NCBI GenBank assembly: GCA_000741495.1
Contig: JGZV01000001.1
Span: forward strand, 124,001 to 188,000
From: Bifidobacterium thermophilum
GTDB taxonomy: Bacteria > Actinomycetota > Actinomycetes > Actinomycetales > Bifidobacteriaceae
Reading direction: 5' to 3'
Length of the DNA: 64,000 bases
In this document: in pieces, positions 30,656 through 40,094 of the stretch
Layout of the letters: every line of letters starts with the position of its first letter
Position numbering within the stretch: position 1 is the stretch's first letter
Program-made: the position numbers and the translations under genes
The notes under the pieces: model-generated
The model's input: only the letters and a program-made list of their open reading frames with translations
Database searches by the model: none
Told to the model about the DNA's origin: nothing

Positions 30656-31215
30656 ACCGCATTCCCATCACCACCGCCGCGGATATCACCATGGCGATCA
30701 AACTCGACGACCTCAACCCCGTCGGCGAACTGGACCAGTCCGGCATGCTGACGGCGATGCTCGCCGGCTGTGTTGCCATCGCGTGTCTGCTCATCGTCCT
30801 GATTATCGTGCTCTCCCGTCCACGCACCGCACCGCCCCGCGCACCACGCCCGAAAGGCGCCCATCATCCGACCGGCGGCACCCGTGTATGGCATCAACGC
30901 ATCGACGCGGTCGTGCAACGGTATCATGCGCAAGATATCACTCGCGACCAGGCGTTCACCGAACTCGCAGCCATCGCACGCGAATACGCGTCAGGGGTTT
31001 CAGGAACCGTCATGGCTACGCAAACGCTGTCCGATCTCAATCGTGCGACACCGCCGACAACCGGTAAAGAGGGGTTCACCTTGCTTAGGCAAACCATTGC
31101 GGCACTCTACCCACCCCAATTCGCCGACGAACGGTACAATGACGCCGCACGGACGACCAGCGTCGAGCAAGGCGCCGAATGGGTGTCCGCTTTGGTGGAA
31201 AGGTGGCGCCGATGA
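30652..31215 (+). CDS. Small membrane protein in the MoxR operon
   Basis: A 187-residue protein with one membrane helix at about residues 34-56 (AMLAGCVAIACLLIVLIIVL) and a cytoplasmic helical C-terminal domain (VWHQRIDAVVQRYHAQD, QTLSDLNRATPP). No catalytic motif is recognised. Coupled by ATGA overlaps on both sides, it is likely part of the same membrane complex as the vWA proteins. Confidence 0.7.
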   Translation: MNRIPITTAADITMAIKLDDLNPVGELDQSGMLTAMLAGCVAIACLLIVLIIVLSRPRTAPPRAPRPKGAHHPTGGTRVWHQRIDAVVQRYHAQDITRDQAFTELAAIAREYASGVSGTVMATQTLSDLNRATPPTTGKEGFTLLRQTIAALYPPQFADERYNDAARTTSVEQGAEWVSALVERWRR

Positions 31216-32303
31216 GATGGCAATGGCCGTGGGCCGCACTGATCGCCATCGTGGCGGCGCTCGCTATCACCGCCACGGCAGCCGCTTTGACTGCGTGGCA
31301 TGAACGCCGGACAGCCAAGCGTACACCGGATCTCAAATCGTACAGTCTGGACGATGACCTCAACACCGAATACGCTTCCGAATTGTTCCACCAGTGGCGT
31401 TTGTTCGGCCGGATCGCCGCATCGGCGCTCGCTATCGCACTGGTCCTGTCCGTCATCCTGATCGCCCGCCCGTCCCACATCGACGAGGGCACGGAACGTT
31501 CGGCAAGCCGCGACATCGTCCTGTGTCTCGACGTTTCCGGATCGACCCTGCCGTACGACCGGCAGATCATCGACACGTATCTCAAGCTCGCTTCCACCTT
31601 CCAAGGCGAACGCATCGGCATGAGTATTTTCAATTCGACATCGCGAACCGTCTTCCCTCTGACCGACGACTACACGCTGGTCACCAGCCAGCTCAAGTCC
31701 GCGGCATCGATCCTCAAAGGCGTGCAAACCCAGGATGACATCGACAAGATGAGCGACCACGACTACCAGAACGTGTCCGATTGGTTGGACGGCACCCAAA
31801 ACAAAACCAACGCCACATCCCTCATCGGCGACGGGCTGGTCAGCTGCGCGGCCATGCTACCCGGATTCGCGTACGGCAGCACTGCAGCGGCGGCGTCGGG
31901 CGACACCGCCGCCAACAAGGCGCGACGGCGATCCGCTTCCATCGTGCTCGCCACCGACAACGTCGTCTCCGGTAAGGAAACCTACACGCTCAGTCAAGCA
32001 CTCGACTTGACGTCCCAAGCGTCCATCAGCGTGGACGCCATTTATGCGGGAGCGAAAGAAAGTCTGTCCGATCAGACGACCACCGCCATGAAAACCGCCG
32101 TCGAATCGCATGGCGGCACATTCATGTCCCAAGCCGACGGTTCATCGATCGAATCCCTGGTCAGGCAGATCGAGCAGCGTAGCGCGGCCCGCAACGAGAG
32201 GGACGCCCAATCCGCCGTTGATGACGATCCCGGCTGGTGGACTCTCGCCCTCGCCGTATGCGTACTCGTATGGCTGGTATTCGCTTGGAGGCTCAGACGA
32301 TGA
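31212..32303 (+). CDS. Membrane vWA-domain protein (BatA-like)
   Basis: A 363-residue protein with two N-terminal membrane helices (about 6-26 and 68-90), a vWA domain whose metal site reads IVLCLDVSGSTLPYD (DxSxS kept) and a C-terminal membrane helix followed by RLRR. The ATG at 31212 overlaps the upstream stop (ATGA) and follows AAAGGTGG. Resembles the BatA-type vWA proteins of MoxR operons. Ligand unknown. The MIDAS-intact one of the two vWA proteins here. Confidence 0.85.
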   Translation: MRWQWPWAALIAIVAALAITATAAALTAWHERRTAKRTPDLKSYSLDDDLNTEYASELFHQWRLFGRIAASALAIALVLSVILIARPSHIDEGTERSASRDIVLCLDVSGSTLPYDRQIIDTYLKLASTFQGERIGMSIFNSTSRTVFPLTDDYTLVTSQLKSAASILKGVQTQDDIDKMSDHDYQNVSDWLDGTQNKTNATSLIGDGLVSCAAMLPGFAYGSTAAAASGDTAANKARRRSASIVLATDNVVSGKETYTLSQALDLTSQASISVDAIYAGAKESLSDQTTTAMKTAVESHGGTFMSQADGSSIESLVRQIEQRSAARNERDAQSAVDDDPGWWTLALAVCVLVWLVFAWRLRR

Positions 32304-33310
32304 CTTGGACACTCTCCCCCGCACTCGGCTGGCCTGTAGGATGCGCCATAGCCATCATCATGCTCACCTGCGCGATCGGCGGCATCATCATCCGTGTCCG
32401 CACCCGTGGCGCAACCGATCAGAGTGTCAGCGCATGCGTCCGGCGCACGCTGATCTGCCTGCTGGTCGCGCTCGCCGCACTCACCCCCAGCACCGTGTCC
32501 AGCACCACCAGCAAAGCGGTCAACGCCACGGACATCGTCATCGCAATCGATACGACCAGTTCCATGGCCGTTAACGACGCGACATACGGCAGCAGCGAGA
32601 CGATAAGCCGGCTCGCAGCCGCCAAACATGCCGTCCACGACTTGACCGACGCCTACCCGGCGGCAAGTTTCTCCGCAGTACGCTTCGGGGCGAGCGCCTC
32701 ACTGGACGTGCCGCTGACACCGGACACACTCGCCATCGACAATTGGGCGGATTCCCTGAATGTCGAATCCACGGCGGCATCATCCGGGTCCTCGCTTGAC
32801 ACACCGCTTGACAAGCTGCTGCTGACGCTGAAGGACATTCGCCAACATCACGCGGATGACACCATCGTCCTGGTGCTGATCAGCGATGGGGAGCAGACCG
32901 CGACCGCCACGCGTCGCACATACTCCTCGCTGCGACGCTACGTGACCGACGCCCTCGTTGTAGGAGCAGGATCGACCGCGGGCGGCAATATTCCAGCCGA
33001 CGGATTGGTTGACAGCGCCAACGAAACATGGGTGACCGACCCCGCTACCGGCCAGCCGGGCGTATCAAAACTCAGCCCGGACACGCTCAACACCATCGCC
33101 GACGAGTTAAGCGGCAAAGCATCATGCTTGACGCCACGCACACGGTGGCCAATTCACTACCCGCCGCTTCGAAACAGTGGCGCACCGGTATCACTGCGAA
33201 AACCAGACAACGCGTCACCCCCCGTGGTCTGGCCTATCGCCATCGCGCTGTGTGTGCTGCTCGCATGGGAACTCGGCGCATGGATCGGCCTGTCAAGGAG
33301 ACTGCTATGA
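32300..33310 (+). CDS. Membrane vWA-domain protein (BatB-like)
   Basis: A 336-residue protein with an N-terminal helix, a second helix, a vWA domain (DIVIAIDTTSSMAVNDATYG) and a C-terminal helix with short Arg tail. The metal-site motif is DTTSS, in which the middle serine is threonine. It overlaps the previous gene by 4 bp and the next by 4 bp. Probably pairs with the upstream vWA protein in a MoxR-dependent membrane complex. Confidence 0.83.
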   Translation: MTWTLSPALGWPVGCAIAIIMLTCAIGGIIIRVRTRGATDQSVSACVRRTLICLLVALAALTPSTVSSTTSKAVNATDIVIAIDTTSSMAVNDATYGSSETISRLAAAKHAVHDLTDAYPAASFSAVRFGASASLDVPLTPDTLAIDNWADSLNVESTAASSGSSLDTPLDKLLLTLKDIRQHHADDTIVLVLISDGEQTATATRRTYSSLRRYVTDALVVGAGSTAGGNIPADGLVDSANETWVTDPATGQPGVSKLSPDTLNTIADELSGKASCLTPRTRWPIHYPPLRNSGAPVSLRKPDNASPPVVWPIAIALCVLLAWELGAWIGLSRRLL

Positions 33311-33903
33311 GCATTACACCACAGCGTTCCGAACATCAACAGTCCGCCCGGAATCATGCGCGAGCCCCGCTCGCCGTGCGCATCATTCTAGCTGTTCTCG
33401 CGGTTCTGGCACTCGCCGGAGCCGTCATCGCGATTGCGAATATCCAAGCGCAACACTCCTACAATCAGGCGACCAGCAGTCTCAACGCCAATCTCAAAGC
33501 CAGCGCCTCCCCCACCGCCGACTGGTCCACGCTGGCAGCCCGTCAAGAGCAAACCGACGCGCAATTCAAGGAAGCGCAATCATGGCATGCGATCCTTGCC
33601 CCGAATCTCAACACGCGTATCGAAACGAACAGCGCCATATCACACACACTGACCGAACGGATCCAAGCCGAACTCAACAACCAGCAGGCCGGATCCTCGT
33701 CTGCGCAGGATTCAAACAACACTTCATCGTCAGACCCGACGAACACCCCAAGCCCATCAACCCCAGACGGATTGGACGACAAGCAACGCCGGAAAGTGCA
33801 AGACCTGCTCGAATCCAACGCATCAGCCTCCCCATCTCCTTCAGGAAGCCCAACAACACACGGCAGCACACCATCCACCGGTGCCACGGTCAAACCATGG
33901 TGA
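33307..33903 (+). CDS. Single-pass membrane protein with Ser/Pro-rich end
   Basis: A 198-residue protein: short cytoplasmic start, membrane helix at about 21-45, then a helical extracytoplasmic region (about 50-120) and a Ser/Thr/Pro-rich C-terminus ending TVKPW. It is the fourth coupled gene (ATGA overlap) after the vWA pair. I recognise no family with certainty; similar genes of the MoxR operon occur in other bifidobacteria. Confidence 0.65.
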   Translation: MSITPQRSEHQQSARNHARAPLAVRIILAVLAVLALAGAVIAIANIQAQHSYNQATSSLNANLKASASPTADWSTLAARQEQTDAQFKEAQSWHAILAPNLNTRIETNSAISHTLTERIQAELNNQQAGSSSAQDSNNTSSSDPTNTPSPSTPDGLDDKQRRKVQDLLESNASASPSPSGSPTTHGSTPSTGATVKPW

Positions 33904-33987
33904 CGCGTGCCGTTCGCGCATCCATCCTCTGACCACATTGCCCCGACAGGCGTGCATCACGAGCCTGCATGCGATTCGATGGAAGAC

Positions 33988-34263
33988 ATGAACCAACATG
34001 TCATCAATAACGCCGGTTTGGCGGCCGCATGCACCTGCCAAACAGCAACCACCGGCACTCTCAATCATCTCGACACCGCGTGCGCGAGCACAGAACGATG
34101 TGCCACCGCGCTCACCGACACGGCCGCGCTCGCCGCATCCATCGACTGGCACGGCCAGGCGGCCGCACTCATGCGAGACAAGGTGACGACCGCCATTCGT
34201 ATGAACGAGGATGTCCGGCAACGTGCGCACGCCCTGCTGGCCATACGCCAGGAGGTGGCCTGA
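33988..34263 (+). CDS. WXG-like small helical protein
   Basis: A 91-residue protein rich in Ala/Thr with a WXG-type motif (WHG in SIDWHGQAAALMRDK), heptad-like helices before and after, and no signal peptide. The start is uncertain: ATG at 33988 follows GGAAGAC, while ATG at 33979 and GTG at 33907 are alternatives. Its stop codon overlaps the start of the hydrolase gene by 1 bp, so the two are coupled. Size and arrangement resemble small partners of type VII secretion substrates, but this is inference. Confidence 0.55.
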   Translation: MNQHVINNAGLAAACTCQTATTGTLNHLDTACASTERCATALTDTAALAASIDWHGQAAALMRDKVTTAIRMNEDVRQRAHALLAIRQEVA

Positions 34264-35795
34264 TGTCTTGGGAAGTCACTTCGCGGGTCAGAGGCGGCGT
34301 ACCACTCAGTGTCGCCGATGCACAACAATTCCACGCGTTGATTGCCACACTCACCGACACGTCACGGCAATTCGCCGCCCAATCGGCGGCATGGGCCACG
34401 CTATCCGACCAACTCACCCGCACCCGTCTGCACGTCTCATCATGTCCCGTCCACCGTGACTCCTGGCCGGGCGGTTCATTGACCGCCGCGGCGATGCCGA
34501 GGCTGTCATTCATCGTCGAACTCTCACGGGCATGCGAAGCGCAGATACGCGCGTGCTCAACAATCGTGCAACACTTGGATGCCTTGGCCCAATTAGTGGC
34601 GCGGGCACAAGGATTGTACCTGGATGCTGAAACCAAAGCGGTGCATGCATCCGCCGGCATCCCCACCGACCCGCTGTCCACCGCCTCATCCGTGCTCAGA
34701 GGCATGGCGAGCGACATCCTACGGTCCATTGGCGTGGTCGCCACCAGTGACGACAAGTCACAGCCCCTGCTGGACATCCTGCACACCACATCGCCGTATC
34801 ATCAGGCCTTGATGCGCGGATTCAGCATAGCCGTGCTCGCCGGTATCGCCCGGTCACGCACCATACGACCGGGTTCCGGCATGACGGCGATCGACCCGCT
34901 GCACGGCATGCTTTCACGCAACAGTGTCAACGTCGCCGCCGAACACCTCGCATCGATCAGCATGCAGCTCAACGACCGGCGGCAAGGCAACCGCATCGAG
35001 TTGAGCAGACGATATCCGGTATGGCAGGTCACCCGGCAGGCTGACGGCATTGCCGGCGCGATTGCGCAGCTTCGTTCCCTTGCGGAGAACCAATACGGCA
35101 CCGGCGAGGACAACGGATTGTCGTATGCGACCATCGCCATCCAGCGGTATCGTCGCATGGACGGCAGCACAGCGTGGCTGGTTATCGTTCCGGGAACCGA
35201 CGGGCATGCCGATTCCCCATTCGGTTGGCCGCAGAATGTTGAACTCATGAGTTCGCAAGCCCGGACACGAATGCAGGCGGACAGCACTCGTATGGTTCTC
35301 GAAGCGATGGAGCGCAGCGGCATCGGACAAGACGATCCCGTCGCCATCATCGGACATTCTCAAGGCGGTATTGTCGCCGCGACACTCGCTTCGGACAGCA
35401 AGTACAACATCCGGCATATCGTCACCGCGGGCTCGCCTGTGGCGAACCATCCCATCAGCGGGGACACGTGGACCACCAGCATCGAAATGGATGATGAACT
35501 GGTGCCGGCACTTGACGGGGCAGCCAACCCGGTAGGCGAGCGCTGGCTGACCATTCACGGTTCGGTCGCCGAGACAGTGCACGACAACGGCACGGGACCG
35601 GTGCTCGCCGAACCGGTGCCCGAGACGGCAGACGCACGGCAAATGTCTCATCATCTCAAATTCCATCAGGCGGCATATGCGAACGCCGCGGCGCTCGGTT
35701 CCGGTGCGGTCACTTCACACGACCGGCATTTCCGGCAGGTTATCGCAGGCGAATTGGAGGAAACCAGTTATTGGCAAGGGCGGATGATGCACTGA
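34263..35795 (+). CDS. Alpha/beta-hydrolase (lipase/esterase-like) with helical N-terminal region
   Basis: A 510-residue protein. The first about 290 residues are helical and contain no known enzyme motif; the C-terminal part is an alpha/beta-hydrolase with nucleophile elbow VAIIGHSQGGIVAAT, a likely catalytic Asp in EMDDELVPALDG and His in SHHLKFHQAA. It begins with MSWEVTSRVRGGVPL, one base overlapping the WXG-like gene. No signal peptide is seen, so if it is exported, a route such as type VII would be needed. The hydrolase call is good; the substrate (lipid or ester) is unknown. Last gene of the MoxR operon; no terminator hairpin was noted. Confidence 0.75.
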   Translation: MSWEVTSRVRGGVPLSVADAQQFHALIATLTDTSRQFAAQSAAWATLSDQLTRTRLHVSSCPVHRDSWPGGSLTAAAMPRLSFIVELSRACEAQIRACSTIVQHLDALAQLVARAQGLYLDAETKAVHASAGIPTDPLSTASSVLRGMASDILRSIGVVATSDDKSQPLLDILHTTSPYHQALMRGFSIAVLAGIARSRTIRPGSGMTAIDPLHGMLSRNSVNVAAEHLASISMQLNDRRQGNRIELSRRYPVWQVTRQADGIAGAIAQLRSLAENQYGTGEDNGLSYATIAIQRYRRMDGSTAWLVIVPGTDGHADSPFGWPQNVELMSSQARTRMQADSTRMVLEAMERSGIGQDDPVAIIGHSQGGIVAATLASDSKYNIRHIVTAGSPVANHPISGDTWTTSIEMDDELVPALDGAANPVGERWLTIHGSVAETVHDNGTGPVLAEPVPETADARQMSHHLKFHQAAYANAAALGSGAVTSHDRHFRQVIAGELEETSYWQGRMMH

Positions 35796-35858
35796 GGCAA
35801 CCGGGGGTGTGCTCGCGGAAAGCCGCCCCGGTTCACGGTTGGAAGTATCCTGAGCAGT

Positions 35859-37304
35859 ATGAAGCTTACTGACATCACCCCAGCAATCGCATTGACCCCG
35901 CTTGACGGGCGTTATCATCATCAGACTGCCCCACTGGTCGAATATATGAGCGAGCCGGCGCTCAACCGTGAACGCATGCGCGTGGAAGTCGAGTGGATGA
36001 TTCTGCTGGCCAACGGGTTCGCCAGCAACGGCAACCAGCCGATCGTTCCGGGCGTCAAGCCGTTAAGCGAAGCCGAGCAGGCGTATTTGCGCGCTATTCC
36101 CGAGCAGTTCGGCGCGGAAGGCATCGCCCGTCATGCGGCTCATGAAGCGGTCACCCATCATGATGTGAAAGCCGTCGAATACTATATCGACGATGAGCTT
36201 GACAAGGCTGCTGACACGCTTGGCGCCGATACGCAGCTGACCCAGTTGAAAACCCTCGTACATTTCGCGTGCACAAGCGAGGATATCAACAATCTGTCCA
36301 TCGCCCGTTGCGTCAAGCAGGCGGTCGAGCAGGTGTGGCTGCCTGACGCGCAGGCGATTGTCGACCTGTTGGCCGAAAAGGCGGACCAGTATCGTGATAT
36401 GGCATTGCTCGCCCTGACCCACGGCCAGCCGGCGACCCCGACGACGCTCGGCAAGGAGCTCGCCGTGTTCGTCCACCGTCTGAACCGTCAGCTCAAGCAT
36501 GTGCGCGAGCAGGAGTATCTGGGCAAGATCAACGGTGCGACCGGCACGTTCGGTGCACATCTGGCGGCGCTGCCGGACGTCGACTGGATCGCCGTGTCCA
36601 AGGAGTTCGTCACCAACCGTATGGGTTTGACGTGGAATCCGCTGACCACGCAGATTGAAAGCCATGACTGGCAGGCTGAATTGTACGGCACCATCAGCCA
36701 CACCAACCGTATCCTGCACAATCTTGCGGTGGACGTGTGGATGTATATTTCCCGCGGCGTGTTCGCCCAGGAACCGGTCAAGGGCGCCACCGGATCGTCC
36801 ACCATGCCGCATAAGGTCAATCCGATCCGTTTCGAAAACGCTGAAGCGAATCTTGAGATTTCCTGCTCACTGCTGGATACGCTGTCCGCCACGCTGGTGG
36901 AAAGCCGTTGGCAGCGTGATTTGACGGATTCGACCACCCAGCGCAATATCGGTTCCGCGCTCGGATACTCGGTGCTCGCACTGACGAACCTGCTCGGCGG
37001 ACTCAAGTCCATCCACCCCAATGAGATCGTCATCCGCCGTGAGCTGGATGACAACTGGGAGGTGCTGGGCGAGCCGATCCAGACCGCCATGCGTGCCGGC
37101 GAACTGGCGGGCGAGCCCGGTATGGATCATCCGTATGAGAAAGTCAAGGAGCTTATGCGCGGGCACAGCATCGGCAAGGATGATGTCGAGCGGTTCATCG
37201 ACGAGCAGTCCTTCGACCCCGACACCGCCGCCCGTCTCAAGGCGCTCACCCCTGCAACCTATACGGGTGCGGCATCCCGCTTGGTCGACTACGATCAGCA
37301 GTGA
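35859..37304 (+). CDS. purB: Adenylosuccinate lyase
   Basis: A 481-residue enzyme of purine synthesis, cleaving SAICAR to AICAR and adenylosuccinate to AMP. Seen are LTPLDGRYHHQTAPL at the N-terminus, HDVKAVEYYIDDEL, HFACTSEDINNLS and the superfamily signature KGATGSSTMPHKVNPIRFEN with the catalytic serine loop. Length matches the E. coli-type PurB. Monocistronic, ending at a strong hairpin at 37364-37400. Confidence 0.96.
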   Translation: MKLTDITPAIALTPLDGRYHHQTAPLVEYMSEPALNRERMRVEVEWMILLANGFASNGNQPIVPGVKPLSEAEQAYLRAIPEQFGAEGIARHAAHEAVTHHDVKAVEYYIDDELDKAADTLGADTQLTQLKTLVHFACTSEDINNLSIARCVKQAVEQVWLPDAQAIVDLLAEKADQYRDMALLALTHGQPATPTTLGKELAVFVHRLNRQLKHVREQEYLGKINGATGTFGAHLAALPDVDWIAVSKEFVTNRMGLTWNPLTTQIESHDWQAELYGTISHTNRILHNLAVDVWMYISRGVFAQEPVKGATGSSTMPHKVNPIRFENAEANLEISCSLLDTLSATLVESRWQRDLTDSTTQRNIGSALGYSVLALTNLLGGLKSIHPNEIVIRRELDDNWEVLGEPIQTAMRAGELAGEPGMDHPYEKVKELMRGHSIGKDDVERFIDEQSFDPDTAARLKALTPATYTGAASRLVDYDQQ

Positions 37305-37363
37305 CATGTCGCCGGCGCGGATTCACGGCTAGCATCGCCGTGCAGCCACACCGGCCCACGCGC

Positions 37364-37400
37364 GAAGGCGCGTCACCGTATTCGTCGGTGGCGCGCCTTC
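37364..37400 (+). terminator. Terminator hairpin after purB
   Basis: 15-bp stem GAAGGCGCG-T-CACCG / CGGTG-G-CGCGCCTTC with one G-U pair and a 7-nt loop, 59 bp past the purB stop. Confidence 0.7.
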
Positions 37401-37471
37401 ATGACGTTTCACCCGCCTCCGTCACACCCACACACGCGTAACCATCACGTTTCTATTCGGAAAGACCAGCC

Positions 37472-39964
37472 GTGCAACATAGCCCAGCATCATCGAACAG
37501 CTCCGAGGACAACCGTCACACGACGCAAGACCCGTTGGCGGACAGTCAAACACAAGCCCCTCGCATACACGACACCCCGCCGCAACGGACCCGCGATTTC
37601 ACCGATCTCCTTCACGCGGCGAGCGCCCTGCTCCTGCTGGCCCTTATTCTTCTGATCGCCGCCAATCTCAACGGCATGACCAAAGGCGTGGAAACCGACG
37701 CACGTAACGCAGGGCAGACGCTCAACTGGCTGATGGATGTTCCCACCACTCTGGTGCAACAGTTGACCGCGGTTTTCATTGTTGTCAGCGTACTCATCCA
37801 GATTCTGGTGAACCGTGAATGGCTGCATTCGGTCATATCCATTCTCGCACTGCTCAGCGGCTACGCCGGATGCGCGCTACTGAGCGCGGGACTGCACGCC
37901 ACCGGCAATCTTGATCTTATTTCGGCGCTGGTGTCCAACGGAACCGGAGCCTCGCCCGCTTCCCTGCTGCCGGACATGTATGCGGGGCTCGGCGCATTCC
38001 TGACCGTCGCCGGCCCTCGTCGCATGCATACCACGGTGAAATGGGGTTGGAACACGCTCTACGTGGTCGCGACAATCATGGTGATCGTCTCATGGCATTC
38101 ACTGCCCGGCGTGCTGGTGTCGTTCGCACTCGCACGGTTTATCGGTATGCTTATCCGTTTCGCTTCCGGCAGCGAGAACAAGGGGACTTGGGGGAAGCAT
38201 CTCGCGCAAGCGCTCAACGATATCGGCATCCACGTCACCATGCTGGAGCGGCGTGACCATACCGATACCGAGCATACGGTCCTGCGGACCAGCGCACAGG
38301 ATGATCTCATCGAAAACTCGCGTATCTACGACGCGATTGACCGCGATGGCTTGCATTACGTCGTTTCAGTGTTGGATAATCAGCGACGCAGCGCAGGATA
38401 TCTCAACCAGCTATGGCAGTGGATCAGGCTCAATGGTGTCGTGGTGCGGCGCGACCGTTCCGCCCAAGATGCCATGCACCACCACTTGTCCATGATTCTC
38501 GGCTTGCACAATATCGGTTTGCAGACCCCGAACGTCTATGGGGTTACGGATTCGGGTGAATCCTCCATTCTGGTTTTTGACGCGCAAACCGCCCCCCACC
38601 CGTTCGACCTGAGCCAGCTTGATGATGCTCAGGCGCGCGCATTGCTCGCATACGTGGATACGGCTCATCGTCGCGGGTACACGCATCGCCGTATCACGCC
38701 GGATTGCATCGTCACCATCAACGGGTCGGATCCGATTGTCGCCGGCTGGCAGAATGGTGATTGCGCCAGCAGCCAAGCCAACATCGCTTTGGACAAAGTG
38801 CAATTGCTCGCCTTGCTGTGCGCCGTCATCGGTATTGACCGGTCGGTCGCCGCCGCTCGTGAGATCTGGGGCGATGACACGCTTATCGATATTGCCCCGT
38901 TCGTGCAGAAAGCCGCCGTTCCGGCCGCGACCCGCGCATTGGACGGATGGGATAAACATTTGCTGGGTATGCTGCGTAGCACGCTCAAAGCCCTGTTGCC
39001 GCAGGATGCGGATGAGCCGATGGAGACGGTTGCGCTCTCCCGGTTTAATCTACGCTCCTTCATCGCGTTGACATTGACTATTGTCGCCATCGCCGTGGTC
39101 TTCACCCAAATGCGCCCTGATGCGATGATCCGCGCAGTACGCAACGCGAACCCGTGGTGGGCGCTGCTGTGCATGCTATTCAGTTTCGTCGCATGGTTGG
39201 GAACCGGGTTGACACTTGCCGCGTTCATGGATCACGGACGACGACGCTGGTTCGGCATCTTCTGTTCACAAGCGGCCTCAGGGTTCACCGCGGTATCCAT
39301 GCCGGCGGGCGTCGGCCCCGCTTTTGTGAACTTGCAGTTCCTGCGCAAGAGCGGCTATAAGAACACGGCTGCGACCGCCATCATGAGCGCCGTTGTGGTA
39401 TCTCAAGCGTTGACCACGGTCGTTCTCCTGCTCGGCATCGGTATTTTCTCCGGTCGCAATACGCTATCCGGCATGGTGCCGACCAATACGCTGATCATCG
39501 CCATCGCCGTTGCCGCTTTGGTGATGTCACTCGCCATGATCATTCCGCCGATCCGCAAGAAAATCATCACTACGTACCTGCCGATCATCCGCTCGTATGC
39601 CCGTCAACTTGTGGAAATGCTCACCAAGCCCAAGGAGTTCGCCATCGCGATTGCCGGAGCAGTTGTCTTGAATGTGGCTATCGGTCTGGGATTCTGGGCT
39701 GCGCTGCTTGCCTTCGGCTATCGGACGAATCCCATCGAAACGATGTTCATATTCATGCTCGCCAATACACTCGGATCAGCGGTGCCGACTCCGGGCGGTT
39801 TGGGTGCGGTGGAAGCCGCGCTGACTTTTGCGTTCTCATCCGTCGGAGTCCCCGCGGCAGTAGCGCTGTCGGCGACACTGCTGTATCGTGTCTGCTTCTA
39901 CTGGCTGCGTATCCCCATCGGCGCGCTTGCCATGCACTGGCTTGACCGTCATAATCTCATCTGA
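37472..39964 (+). CDS. Large membrane protein: kinase-like domain plus lysylphosphatidylglycerol-synthase-type (UPF0104) flippase domain
   Basis: An 830-residue membrane protein. Residues 1-45 are polar; then about six membrane helices (about 50-230), a cytoplasmic domain of about 300 residues (240-520), and a C-terminal block of about eight helices (from 528). The C-terminal block carries the lysylphosphatidylglycerol-synthase transmembrane (flippase, UPF0104) pattern, for example AVSMPAGVGPAFVNLQFL and GSAVPTPGGLGAVEAALTF. The middle part resembles a degraded small-molecule kinase (HRRITPDCIVTINGSDPIV and AGWQNGD). It probably moves or modifies a membrane lipid; substrate not known. The GTG at 37472 with GGAAAG before it is the likely start. 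Confidence 0.75.
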   Translation: MQHSPASSNSSEDNRHTTQDPLADSQTQAPRIHDTPPQRTRDFTDLLHAASALLLLALILLIAANLNGMTKGVETDARNAGQTLNWLMDVPTTLVQQLTAVFIVVSVLIQILVNREWLHSVISILALLSGYAGCALLSAGLHATGNLDLISALVSNGTGASPASLLPDMYAGLGAFLTVAGPRRMHTTVKWGWNTLYVVATIMVIVSWHSLPGVLVSFALARFIGMLIRFASGSENKGTWGKHLAQALNDIGIHVTMLERRDHTDTEHTVLRTSAQDDLIENSRIYDAIDRDGLHYVVSVLDNQRRSAGYLNQLWQWIRLNGVVVRRDRSAQDAMHHHLSMILGLHNIGLQTPNVYGVTDSGESSILVFDAQTAPHPFDLSQLDDAQARALLAYVDTAHRRGYTHRRITPDCIVTINGSDPIVAGWQNGDCASSQANIALDKVQLLALLCAVIGIDRSVAAAREIWGDDTLIDIAPFVQKAAVPAATRALDGWDKHLLGMLRSTLKALLPQDADEPMETVALSRFNLRSFIALTLTIVAIAVVFTQMRPDAMIRAVRNANPWWALLCMLFSFVAWLGTGLTLAAFMDHGRRRWFGIFCSQAASGFTAVSMPAGVGPAFVNLQFLRKSGYKNTAATAIMSAVVVSQALTTVVLLLGIGIFSGRNTLSGMVPTNTLIIAIAVAALVMSLAMIIPPIRKKIITTYLPIIRSYARQLVEMLTKPKEFAIAIAGAVVLNVAIGLGFWAALLAFGYRTNPIETMFIFMLANTLGSAVPTPGGLGAVEAALTFAFSSVGVPAAVALSATLLYRVCFYWLRIPIGALAMHWLDRHNLI

Positions 39965-40032
39965 ATGTGCCGATTTGCGAAAAAAGTGGCGGAAAACCGC
40001 AGAAAATAGCCGTGTTTCTCTTCAACGTGCGC

Positions 40033-40038
40033 TATTAT
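40033..40038 (+). promoter_or_regulatory. Candidate -10 box of hup
   Basis: TATTAT, 56 bp before the hup start, giving a leader of about 50 nt. No matching -35 box is visible, so the call is weak. Confidence 0.35.
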
Positions 40039-40094
40039 CTACAGTTGACATGGTCTCCAGGAATATGGAGGCCCCCGATCAAGAAGGATGCTTT

